Shown piece after piece: positions 52,727-60,389 of a DNA stretch of 64,000 nucleotides. Within the stretch, counting starts at the first letter, position 1, and each line of letters starts with the position of its first letter. Source of the stretch: Xylophilus sp. Leaf220 (GTDB lineage: Bacteria > Pseudomonadota > Gammaproteobacteria > Burkholderiales > Burkholderiaceae_C); assembly GCF_001421705.1 (NCBI RefSeq), contig NZ_LMKO01000012.1:228277-292276 (forward strand), in the 5' to 3' direction. Under the pieces are notes generated by a model that saw nothing but the letters and a program-made list of their open reading frames with translations, was not told where the DNA came from and made no database searches. The position numbers and the translations under genes were made by a program.

Positions 52727-53632
52727 ATGATCGAAGACTTCCGCGGCAAGACGGCGGTGCTGACCGGCGCCGGATCGGGTTTCGGGCTGGAGTGCGCCCG
52801 CATCGCCGCGGCGCGCGGCATGCAGCTGGTGCTGGTCGACGTGCAGCAGGATGCGCTCGACCGGGCGCGGGCCGAGATGGAGGCCGCCGGTGCGCAGGTG
52901 CTGGCGCGCCGGGTCGACGTGTCCGATGCCGTGCAGATGGAGGCGCTGGCGGCGGCGGTGCAGGACCGTTTCGGCGCGCCGCACTTCGTCTTCAACAACG
53001 CGGGCGTCGGCGCGGGCGGCCTGGTCTGGGAAAACTCGGTGGCCGACTGGCAGTGGGTGCTGGGCGTCAACCTCTGGGGCGTGGTGCACGGGGTGCGGCT
53101 CTTCACGCCGATGATGCTGGCCGCCGCCAAGGCCGATCCGGCATACCGCGGCCACATCGTCAACACCGCCAGCATGGCCGGGCTGCTGGCACCGCCCAAC
53201 ATGGGCATCTACAACGTCAGCAAGCATGCGGTGGTGAGCCTGACCGAAACCCTCTACCAGGACCTGCGCCTGGTCAGCGACCAGGTCTCGGCCAGCCTGC
53301 TGTGCCCGTTCTTCGTGCCGACCGGCATCAGCCAGAGCCACCGCAACCGGCCGGGCGACGCCGCGGCGGCCGCACCCACGCACAGCCAGCGCATCGGCCA
53401 GGCGATGAGCGACAAGGCGGTCGGCAGCGGCCGGGTGACGGCGGCCGAGGTGGCGCAGAAGGTGTTCGACGCGGTGGCGGCCGACAGCTTCTACATCTTC
53501 AGCCATCCGCAGGCCCTGGCCTCGGTGCAGACGCGCATGGAGGACGTGTTGCAGGGCCGCAATCCGAGCGATCCGTTCTCGCACAAGCCGGAACTGGGCC
53601 GCGACCTGAAGGCGGCGCTGCGGGCCGGCTGA
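52727..53632 (+). CDS. Short-chain dehydrogenase/reductase
   Basis: A 301-residue SDR. TGAGSGFGLECARIAAARG cofactor loop followed by VLVDVQQD (acidic residue, suggesting NAD), FNNAGVGAGG, HIVNTASMAGLL (catalytic Ser) and YNVSKHAVVSLTETL (Tyr/Lys). The C-terminal extension contains THSQRIGQAMSDKAVGSGRVTAAEVAQKVFDAV, common in SDRs beside acyl-CoA genes. CAGGAG precedes the ATG. Last gene of the catabolic block. Confidence 0.92.
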   Translation: MIEDFRGKTAVLTGAGSGFGLECARIAAARGMQLVLVDVQQDALDRARAEMEAAGAQVLARRVDVSDAVQMEALAAAVQDRFGAPHFVFNNAGVGAGGLVWENSVADWQWVLGVNLWGVVHGVRLFTPMMLAAAKADPAYRGHIVNTASMAGLLAPPNMGIYNVSKHAVVSLTETLYQDLRLVSDQVSASLLCPFFVPTGISQSHRNRPGDAAAAAPTHSQRIGQAMSDKAVGSGRVTAAEVAQKVFDAVAADSFYIFSHPQALASVQTRMEDVLQGRNPSDPFSHKPELGRDLKAALRAG

Positions 53633-53681
53633 TAGGCGGGGCCCGGTCGCGGCACGCCGCGATGGTTTTTGACTCATGAAA

Positions 53682-53735
53682 GAAAACAGCCGTCGTCCTT
53701 GCGGATCGACGGCTGCGTGCTGCGAAAATAATAGC
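53682..53735 (-). terminator. 55-bp-family element (copy I) acting as candidate terminator of the DUF2239 gene
   Basis: On the minus strand this starts GCTAT three bases after the DUF2239 stop and, with one 1-nt deletion, aligns with the 55-bp family (GCCGTCG core, TTTTC end). The stem CAGCCGTCG (53715-53707) pairs perfectly with CGACGGCTG (53695-53687) and is followed by TTTTCTTTC, a plausible intrinsic terminator. Confidence 0.65.
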
Positions 53736-53738
53736 AGG

Positions 53739-54365
53739 TTACGGCGTCAGCGCCTCGGCCCACGCGCCGGAAGCCCGGGCCCGCGCATAGTCCCGGACAT
53801 CTTCCGGCCAGGCGCTGGTCGACATGTCGAAACGCTTGCGATCGCCCACGAACAGGGCCCGCAGCGCATCCTCGTAACCGGGCAGGTTGCCTGCGATGGC
53901 GGACACGAAGCGGTAGGCCACCTCCTGGCCGGCACGCGCGCCGTCTTCCTGGGCGTAGCTCTGGCGCGCTTCCACCACCAACCGGCGGATCGCGACCGAG
54001 GCGCCCCCGGGCTGGCGCGACAGCCATTCCCAATGTTCGGGCAGCAAGGTCACCTCGCGGGCCACCACCCCGAGACGGGGACGGCCGCGCGGGCGGGGTG
54101 GCGGAGCGCAGACGGTCTCCTTCGACGACGAGTCTGCGGGCTCCGGTTGGGGTGCGAGATCTTCGACGCTGTCGAGATCGAGACAGCGGCCGGTACGGTC
54201 GTCGAAGACCATGAAGGGCCCCGCGACATGCTTCAACGCTTCGGCCACCGATGCACGGTTTCCGCTGGCTACCAGGAGGGTGCCGACGAAAGCTGTGCAG
54301 TGATCAATATGGTGCGGTGACGGGTCCGGGGCTGAAAAAGGAGCGGTGGGCGGAACAGCGGGCAT
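53739..54365 (-). CDS. DUF2239 family protein
   Basis: A 208-residue cytosolic protein matching DUF2239: TAFVGTLLVASGNRASVAEALK and FMVFDDRTGRCLDLD at the N-terminus, then the RPRGRPRLGVVAREVTLLPEHWEWLSRQPGGASVAIRRLVVEAR signature (residues about 92-135), and a C-terminal helical part. AT-hook-like RPRGRPR hints at nucleic-acid contact but this is speculative. The ATG at 54365 is chosen; an upstream TTG at 54392 would add nine residues. No function is known. Confidence 0.85.
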   Translation of the reverse strand: MPAVPPTAPFSAPDPSPHHIDHCTAFVGTLLVASGNRASVAEALKHVAGPFMVFDDRTGRCLDLDSVEDLAPQPEPADSSSKETVCAPPPRPRGRPRLGVVAREVTLLPEHWEWLSRQPGGASVAIRRLVVEARQSYAQEDGARAGQEVAYRFVSAIAGNLPGYEDALRALFVGDRKRFDMSTSAWPEDVRDYARARASGAWAEALTP

Positions 54366-54816
54366 CTCGGCGAACGTTAAGGTTATTTGCAAATATACGC
54401 ATCAGAAACAAATTCAGATGCATGCACACCGTTCACATCGCCCGGGGCATGGGCCACGGAGAAACTTCTGGACTGGAGGCAAGCACAGCATGCTGCTGGA
54501 AACATAGATTCGAAAGGGCCTTGCGGCAGTGGAATGGTGAATTCCCTCGGGTGTTGGCCTCGATGCCGAACGCAGGTCAGATAACGCCTGGAGCCGGACT
54601 TCGTTGACTTCTGCGGATCGGGCCCGATAAGGCCTGCCCGCCATGGTCGGCGCACTGTACGGCGTTTGCGCGGTTTGCGGCTGCCTATTACATCCTCCAA
54701 CACAGGGCGCGATTCTCCACCAACGCAAGCGGGAGAAACCTAGCGATTGAAACCGCTCGTCGGAATCTTGGATGCAACATGGTACTCAGCACTGTCTTTT
54801 GACATACCGACTGTCG
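54366..54816. other. 451-bp gene-free interval
   Basis: No credible gene. The part next to the DUF2239 gene is AT-rich for this genome and holds an imperfect 9-bp inverted repeat (GCATCAGAA at 54399-54407, TTCAGATGC at 54413-54421), a possible operator. No terminator was recognised for the Sel1 gene that ends at 54817. Confidence 0.5.
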
Positions 54817-56055
54817 TTATTTCCGAAAATTCGCCGGGAGATACTCGTAAAGCGGTGTCGGATCCCGCTGCAGCTGCGGCACGCTGGAAGGCGCGCCCAG
54901 CTGGGGCATGGCACCCGCCACGTCCACGTCCGCCAGTTGCCGCATCCAGGCGATGTCGATCTGCCCGTTGGCGGCCGGCCGCGAGTAGATCAGGCCCAGC
55001 ATGCGGCGGGCTTCCGGACTGCCTTCCGACGCCGCCAGCTGGTAGAGCCGTATCGCCTCCGCGAAATTGGCGGGTACGCCGGCGCCGCGGTGGTAGCGCC
55101 GGGCAGCGGCCAGCCAGCCCTCGGGGCCCTGGCGGCCCTGCGTGCGGACCGCTGCCGCTTCGCGGCGCGACATCCACTCGGCATTGGCCGCCGCCGCCTC
55201 CGACCGCGGTGCTGCGGCGCGGAACCGCGCCAGTGCTTCCGTGGTGCGCCCCGCCGCGACATCTTCGATGCCCAGCTCGATCGACGCGGCGACGCTTCCT
55301 GCCTGTGCAGCGCGGACCAGGGTCTCGCGGTGCGGCGTGCGGTCGGGCGGCGGCCCCTGGCCCGGGAGCGGCGACGCCGCGACCTGCACCGGCGCGACGC
55401 CGTTCTGCGCCAGCCATTCCAGGTACAGCGCCAGGGCCCGCTGGTCGCGGCCGAGCCGGGCGATCCAGGGCCGGGCCGCGGCCGGGTCGGCCGGGCCTTC
55501 GCAGCCGTCGATCGCGCACCAGGCCATGCCGGCCGGCGCCAGCGGATCGCCCAGGTCGACGGCGCGCTCGAACCAGCTGCGTGCCTGCGCCGGGTCGGTC
55601 GCCACGCCCTTGCCGTGCAGGTAGGCCAGGCCGAGCAGCCAGGACGCGCGTGCGGAAGCCTTCTCGGCGGCGCTGCCGCGGCGGGCCCGCTGGGTGGCGG
55701 ATGCCCGCAGCCGTGCCAGCTCGGCGACGTTGGCGGTCGAGGCCGGCTCCGCGATGCGCAGCGCCGCCGGGCCCACCGCGTCCGGCGGCCGGATCGGGTC
55801 GGGCGACAGCGGCGCGGTGGAGCGCAGCGGCGGCGGCGCCGTTGCCGAGCCGTTGCCGAGCGGCGCCAGGTCGACCCGGCCGGGTTGCATGCCGGCCGGG
55901 GCCGGCGCCGCGGTCAGCGCGTGGGCGGCCCCCAGGGCCCAGCATGCCATTGCCGCCAGACAGGCCGCGCCGAACCGGCGGCCCGGCGTCCGGCACTGGG
56001 CGGTCGCTGCCGCCCGGATCGGGGCGGCGAGGGATGTCGCGCCGTACGTTTGCAT
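54817..56055 (-). CDS. Exported Sel1/TPR-repeat protein of the curli-like cluster
   Basis: A 412-residue protein with an N-terminal secretion signal (CLAAMACWALGAAHALTA) and Sel1-like helical repeats: ASWLLGLAYLHGKGVATDPA followed by QARSWFERAVDLGDPLAPAG, then WLAAARRYHRGAGVPANFAE and AIRLYQLAASEGSPEARRMLGLIYSRPA near the C-terminus, with degenerate repeats between. Sel1 repeats are protein-interaction scaffolds. I prefer the ATG at 56055 with GGAAG eight bases upstream; an ATG at 56079 is possible. It lies 38 bp after the CsgG-like gene and probably serves the same assembly. Confidence 0.8.
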   Translation of the reverse strand: MQTYGATSLAAPIRAAATAQCRTPGRRFGAACLAAMACWALGAAHALTAAPAPAGMQPGRVDLAPLGNGSATAPPPLRSTAPLSPDPIRPPDAVGPAALRIAEPASTANVAELARLRASATQRARRGSAAEKASARASWLLGLAYLHGKGVATDPAQARSWFERAVDLGDPLAPAGMAWCAIDGCEGPADPAAARPWIARLGRDQRALALYLEWLAQNGVAPVQVAASPLPGQGPPPDRTPHRETLVRAAQAGSVAASIELGIEDVAAGRTTEALARFRAAAPRSEAAAANAEWMSRREAAAVRTQGRQGPEGWLAAARRYHRGAGVPANFAEAIRLYQLAASEGSPEARRMLGLIYSRPAANGQIDIAWMRQLADVDVAGAMPQLGAPSSVPQLQRDPTPLYEYLPANFRK

Positions 56056-56093
56056 CGCGGGCGCTTCCGTGGTGCGCATTAGGGTGCCGGCGT

Positions 56094-57848
56094 TCAGCGG
56101 GTCGCGGCGACGGGTGCGGCCGGCGGCGCAGCGGCGTCGGCGCGCCTGGCGCTCACCTGCCACTGCAGGCCGCCGCGGACCACGCCGTCGCTGCCCATGC
56201 TCTGGCCGAAGGCCCGTTCCACGTCGTCGAGCGACGCGAACCCGGGCATCGCCTTCAGCGCAGGCCCCTGCAGCTCGGCGGACAGCCGGCCCGCCGGGTT
56301 GCGGTCCATCGCGAAGCAGGCGACGGCCTCGGTGCCCGGCTTGCCGGCGTCCATGATGAAGGCGGTGTTGGGGCTCATCCAGTCGGGGATGCGGATCGCC
56401 AGGTTGGCCGGCACCATCGCGTTGGGGTTGGCGGCGTTGGGCATCAGCCGCATCACCGTGCCGCCGGAGTCGACGAAGTAGCAGTACAGGAACGAGGCCC
56501 GCGACACGGTGGCCGAGAGGAACACCTGCTCGCCCTCGGTGAAGGCCGGCCGTTCGCCGGCGGGTTGCGGATTCTCGATCTGCAGGTTGACGGTGGTGAC
56601 GGCCGGCGTGACCGGCGGCGTCGGGTCGCCGATATCGACGACCGGCGGTCCGTCCTCGTCCTTGTGGCCGGCGGGCATGGAGACCATTCCGCCGGCGTTC
56701 CAGCCGATCCGGTCGAGCGTGCCCTGGCTGGTCAGGCCGACGAAGTTGCGCAGCGCCCGCTCGTAGGTGGCGAAGTCGATCACGCCGGTGACGGCGATGC
56801 CCTTGTCGGCCTGGAACCGTGCGACGGCGGCGCGCAGCGGCGCGGCGTTGGCCGGCAGCGGCGCGGGCTGCACCGGCAGGTAGCCCTGGCGGGCGAAGGC
56901 GTTCTGCACCAGGGCCGACTGGCCCTGCGCGCCGCTCTCGTCGAACCACTCGCGCATCTGGCGCTGGAATCCGGGGTGGGTCTGGTCGAGCGTCAGGCAC
57001 TGCCAGTAGGGCACCCTGGCCCATTTGCCGATCAGCTCGATCGTCGCCAGGTCGACCAGGGTGCGGGTGGCGGCGCCAGCGCCCTGGGTGTAGTCGCGGC
57101 CCACGTTGAAGGTGACGCCGTAGCTGCCGATGCGGCCGGCCAGGTCCAGGCCCTGGCCCGCGCCGCCGATCACCACCTCGTTGGCCGAATCCAGCCCGGG
57201 GATCAGGGTGCGGGTGCGGAAGTCGCCCAGGTGCATCTCCAGGCCGATGATGGTGCCGTTGCGGCTCTGGCTCAGGCCGGTGTCGAGGCGCGAGCCCGAG
57301 GTGCCGACGTCGCTGCGGTTGCTGACGACGTTCTGCTCCACGTACGAGATGGCGCCCGAGATGTAGAGCGCCGGGCGCTGCAGCTGCATCTGGTTGTTGT
57401 TGAGCAGGATGGTGGTCAGGTTCTGCACCGTGTCCTGCCGGGCGATGTCGACTTCGTAGTCCACCACCCGGAACGCATTGCTCAGGCGCGACATCTGCGA
57501 GAGCGCGGTGATCACCATGTCCTTGGTCGCCACCGGCACCCGGCTGGAGAAATCGGGGATCTGCTTGCTGGCGATCAGGGTGGTCGGCAGTTGGGCCTCG
57601 CGGAGCATGTAGTCCATGCACAGCAGCGAGTCCGAGAAGCTGGAGAGCGCCCGGTTGGGCCGCACCACCGGCCGGTCGTAGGTGGGCGCGTAGCTCTGGA
57701 AGGCGGCGTCCTTGCGCGCGTCGAGCGGCGTCGCGCAGCCTGCCAGGAACAGCGCCGCCGCCAGGGCGGTCGGCACGCCCAGCCGCAGGCCGGCGGGTGC
57801 CGCGGCGCGGGAGGCTGCGGACGGGTGCTGGGCGGGGTGGGGGCGCAT
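56094..57848 (-). CDS. CsgG-like outer-membrane lipoprotein with peptidoglycan-binding and DUF4384-like domains
   Basis: A 584-residue lipoprotein (lipobox LAGC, Cys38). Residues 69-285 resemble the CsgG/HfaB secretion-channel family: SSFSDSLLCMDYML, VATKDMVITALSQMSRLSNAFRVVDYE, ALYISGAISYVEQNVVSN, an amphipathic TIIGLEMHLGDFRTRTLIPG and TRTLVDLATIELIGKWARVPYWQCL. Residues 310-366 look like a peptidoglycan-binding type 1 fold (VQNAFARQGYLPV, AVARFQADKGIAVTGVIDFATYERAL). Residues 438-515 match DUF4384 (LYCYFVDSGGTVMRLMPN). CsgG proper is about 277 residues and lacks both extra domains. It should export the neighbouring repeat protein. Domain calls are by eye. Confidence 0.8.
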   Translation of the reverse strand: MRPHPAQHPSAASRAAAPAGLRLGVPTALAAALFLAGCATPLDARKDAAFQSYAPTYDRPVVRPNRALSSFSDSLLCMDYMLREAQLPTTLIASKQIPDFSSRVPVATKDMVITALSQMSRLSNAFRVVDYEVDIARQDTVQNLTTILLNNNQMQLQRPALYISGAISYVEQNVVSNRSDVGTSGSRLDTGLSQSRNGTIIGLEMHLGDFRTRTLIPGLDSANEVVIGGAGQGLDLAGRIGSYGVTFNVGRDYTQGAGAATRTLVDLATIELIGKWARVPYWQCLTLDQTHPGFQRQMREWFDESGAQGQSALVQNAFARQGYLPVQPAPLPANAAPLRAAVARFQADKGIAVTGVIDFATYERALRNFVGLTSQGTLDRIGWNAGGMVSMPAGHKDEDGPPVVDIGDPTPPVTPAVTTVNLQIENPQPAGERPAFTEGEQVFLSATVSRASFLYCYFVDSGGTVMRLMPNAANPNAMVPANLAIRIPDWMSPNTAFIMDAGKPGTEAVACFAMDRNPAGRLSAELQGPALKAMPGFASLDDVERAFGQSMGSDGVVRGGLQWQVSARRADAAAPPAAPVAATR

Positions 57849-57949
57849 GGTGGGATCCTGGTGCGGTTCGTGGGAGAAGGCGAGGGCGCACGGCCGCGGG
57901 CCCCGCAGGCGGCAGGCCCCGGGGCACGGAGTCGCCGTCGGCGACGGCG

Positions 57950-58375
57950 TCAGTTGCAGATGTTCACCAGGTCGCCCCGCAGCACCACCACCTGCTGCGT
58001 GGTCTTGCCGTTGGCACCCACCGTGGTGGTCGTCGTCGGCAGGGCGCCGATGGTCTGGGTGCAGGTGGTCTTGAAGCCGTCGGCCGTGGCGGTGTTGATC
58101 ACGTCCTTGTCGGTCAGGATGCCGGTGGTGTCGCCCGAGAAGGCCTTGGCCTCGTAGCGGGCCACCTTGGCCTTCTGCCAGGCGGGCATGTCGCTCGACG
58201 GGCTCATGTAGCCCGAGCGTGCGGCGGCGGCGGTCGGCAGGCCCTGGACGAAGACCTTGCGCTCGAGCACGACCGGGTCTTCGCCCGGCGCTATCTGGAC
58301 GGATTGCGCAATTGCCGGGCCTGCGCAGCAGGCCGCGAGGAGCGCGGCTGCCGAAAGACGGAACGTCGGGTGCAT
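57950..58375 (-). CDS. Small exported protein of the curli-like cluster
   Basis: A 141-residue protein with a clear signal peptide (AALLAACCAGPAIA-QS). The mature part contains QIAPGEDPVVLERKVFVQGL, YMSPSSDMPAWQKAKVARYEAKAF, GILTDKDVINTATADGF and two cysteines (TTCTQ and NICN at the C-terminus) that could form a disulfide. GGAGG precedes the ATG. I do not recognise the family. By position between the repeat protein and the channel it could play the part of CsgE/CsgF or HfaA, a chaperone or nucleator; that is inference. Confidence 0.75.
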   Translation of the reverse strand: MHPTFRLSAAALLAACCAGPAIAQSVQIAPGEDPVVLERKVFVQGLPTAAAARSGYMSPSSDMPAWQKAKVARYEAKAFSGDTTGILTDKDVINTATADGFKTTCTQTIGALPTTTTTVGANGKTTQQVVVLRGDLVNICN

Positions 58376-58463
58376 GGTGGCCTCCGGATCAAGGGGTGCA
58401 GGCAGGCGCCGGGCCGTGGCCGGCGCGCTGCGCTGCAATCAGGCGAATCGCAGCGAGGTCGGA

Positions 58464-59177
58464 TCAATGGCAGGTCGGGCAAGGATCGCGCGGCTCGTCG
58501 CAGGCATCGTTGGAGGCGATGTTCTGGATGGCGTGGCTGCGTGCGCCGTTGGCTGCGTTGCTGATCGACGCGTTCTGCAGCGCGGTGGTCTGCTCGGAGT
58601 AGCCGGCGATCAGCACCCTGCCGAAGTTGGACGACAGGTTCTGCGTCGCCATGGCACCGTTGCCGCTGGCCAGGTTGGTCACGGTCGACGATGCCGACCA
58701 GACGTTTTGCTTCGAGGTGCCCTTGATCTCGATGCCGTCGCCGTTGTTGCTGGCCAGGTTCTGCAGCGCGGTCGCATCGCCGCCCTGCGCCTTGTTGGTC
58801 ACGTTCGTATCGCGCAGGCCGGTGGTCTGCTCGGAGTACGCGCCCTGGAACACGGTCACGCGGCCGGCATTGCTCGAGACGTTCTGGTTGGCGAAGTCGC
58901 CGCGGCCGGCCGACTCGTTCTGCAGGGATCCGCTGCTGGCGGTGGTGACGTTCTGCCTGGAATTGCCCTTGATCTCGATCGTGCCGGCGTTGCTGGCCAG
59001 GTTCTGCATCGCCGTGTTGTTGGCGTTCGACTTGTTGGTCACATTGACGTTGGTCAGGCTCGCGGTCTGGAGCGAGGTGGCGCCCGCGGCGATGGTGATC
59101 GAGCCGGGCGAGGTCGGCTGAACGGCCATGGCGGCGGTGGCGATCGAGCAGAGAGCGAATACGGCGAGGTTCTTCAT
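58464..59177 (-). CDS. Secreted Q/N-rich repeat protein, candidate functional amyloid subunit
   Basis: A 237-residue exported protein: signal peptide 1-18 (TAAMA-VQ), then five ~40-residue repeats (27-65, 66-105, 106-146, 147-186, 187-223). Each has an SxQ motif (35, 73, 115, 155, 194) and closes with QN[LVI][AS]SN (58, 98, 139, 179, 218). Odd repeats (3 and 5) share YSEQTT, even ones (2 and 4) IEIKG-N/T-S. Regularly spaced Ser, Gln and Asn with short beta-strands are what CsgA/CsgB curli repeats show, although the motif spacing differs. The C-terminus has three Cys and a terminal His (CDEPRDPCPTCH). AAGGAATC precedes the ATG at 59177. It is probably the substrate of the CsgG-like channel. 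Confidence 0.8.
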   Translation of the reverse strand: MKNLAVFALCSIATAAMAVQPTSPGSITIAAGATSLQTASLTNVNVTNKSNANNTAMQNLASNAGTIEIKGNSRQNVTTASSGSLQNESAGRGDFANQNVSSNAGRVTVFQGAYSEQTTGLRDTNVTNKAQGGDATALQNLASNNGDGIEIKGTSKQNVWSASSTVTNLASGNGAMATQNLSSNFGRVLIAGYSEQTTALQNASISNAANGARSHAIQNIASNDACDEPRDPCPTCH

Positions 59178-59550
59178 GACGATTCCTTCAGACGGTGGTG
59201 GCTGCCGGCGGACGGCCCGGAGGCAGGGGCTCGGTGGGAACCGCCCCCTTCGGGAAGCCGTTCTTTCCTTGCCTGGATGCAGTGTCTGCAGTGGAGGCCG
59301 CAGCGCCAATCGCCTGTAGGAGGTAGCCGGTTGCAGGCCGGTATCGTTACCCCGACCTACCCATCCGGCATCGCCATGCCACGATTCCATTGCCTAAGAA
59401 ATTAACCCGGATCAAATAAACCCATTGCTATTTCTGGTCAGTAAGCAGTTGCAACTTTCGAAACATTGATTGTTTACAAGCGGACACCCTGTACACATTT
59501 ACTTGCCGCTGTCCGCTAATACACCCCGACACAACGAAGAGGGGCGCACC
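59178..59550. promoter_or_regulatory. Divergent control region between the repeat protein and the response regulator
   Basis: 373 bp, with an AT-rich core at about 59395-59530 that contrasts with the surrounding GC. AGCGGACA at 59479-59486 and TGTCCGCT at 59510-59517 are perfect 8-bp inverted arms 23 bp apart, close to the response-regulator ATG. Likely promoters for both directions lie here; I could not fix the hexamers. Confidence 0.5.
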
Positions 59551-60360
59551 ATGCAACTGCCATCGATCGACGACCACCGCGCGGCCTCGCTCCGCGACGG
59601 ATCGAGCGCCACCCACCGCCACATGCGCGACAGCGAAGGACTGCCGTTCCGGCTGCCGGCAGCCGCCGTGCCGACATGGCCCGAGTTCTTTCGCGGGCAG
59701 GAGGCCAACCCGATCCGGGTGCTGCTGGTGGACGACGACGCCCACATCCGCAACACCGTGGTGCGCGACCTGATGGCCGACCTTCGGATCCAGGTGGTCG
59801 GCCAGGCGGGCAGCTTCCGCGAGGGCCGGCGGCTGGTCGGCATGCAGGCGTTCGACGTGCTGCTGGTCGACCTGAACCTCGGCGACGGCTCGGGCCTGGA
59901 GCTGATCGAGCATGCCAAGGCGCTGCGCCCCGGCATCGAGGCGATCGTCATCTCGAGCATGGAGGACGAGCAGCGGGTGCTGCAGGCGTTCGAGCTGGGC
60001 GCCACAGGCTTCCTGGTGAAGAGTTCGTGGTTCGGCAGCTTCGCCCAGGCGGTGCTGCAGGTGGTCAACGGCGGCGCCTCGATCACGCCGCAGCTGGCGC
60101 GCCGATTGCTGATGCGCTTCGAGAAATCGAACGGCGGCGCGCGCAGCGCGCCCGCGCCGGCCGAGCGCGAAAAGCTCTCCGATCGCGAACGCGAGGTGCT
60201 GAAGCTGGTGGCCTCCGGCCACACCAGCGCCGAGGTGGGTGGCCGGCTGCAGATCAGCGCGCAGACGGTCAATTCCCATGTGAAGAACATCTACCGCAAG
60301 CTGCGGGTCAAGACCCGGGCCCAGGCCGTGAGCTATGCCGGAGCGCGCGGATTGTTGTAA
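59551..60360 (+). CDS. NarL/LuxR-family response regulator
   Basis: A 269-residue regulator. After an unusual 50-residue N-terminal extension comes a receiver domain (VLLVDDDAHIRN; phospho-acceptor Asp107 in LLVDLNLGDG; Lys157 in GFLVKSS) and a C-terminal LuxR HTH (LSDREREVLKLVASGHTSAE, then ISAQTVNSHVKNIYRKLRVK). GAAGAGGGG precedes the ATG. It is followed 29 bp later by its probable kinase and is divergent from the curli-like cluster, as csgD is from csgBA, so that cluster is its likely target. Confidence 0.92.
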   Translation: MQLPSIDDHRAASLRDGSSATHRHMRDSEGLPFRLPAAAVPTWPEFFRGQEANPIRVLLVDDDAHIRNTVVRDLMADLRIQVVGQAGSFREGRRLVGMQAFDVLLVDLNLGDGSGLELIEHAKALRPGIEAIVISSMEDEQRVLQAFELGATGFLVKSSWFGSFAQAVLQVVNGGASITPQLARRLLMRFEKSNGGARSAPAPAEREKLSDREREVLKLVASGHTSAEVGGRLQISAQTVNSHVKNIYRKLRVKTRAQAVSYAGARGLL

Positions 60361-60389
60361 CCGACCGGGGTGGCGGTGGATGTCCGAAT

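Noticed and set aside
53687-53715. The hairpin after the DUF2239 gene as an ordinary, unrelated terminator
   Set aside because: Its full 54-bp context matches the 55-bp family, so I list it as a family member with terminator-like behaviour.
54366-54816. Possible small genes (60-118 codons) in the gap left of the Sel1 gene
   Set aside because: None has a convincing ribosome site, start or family similarity.
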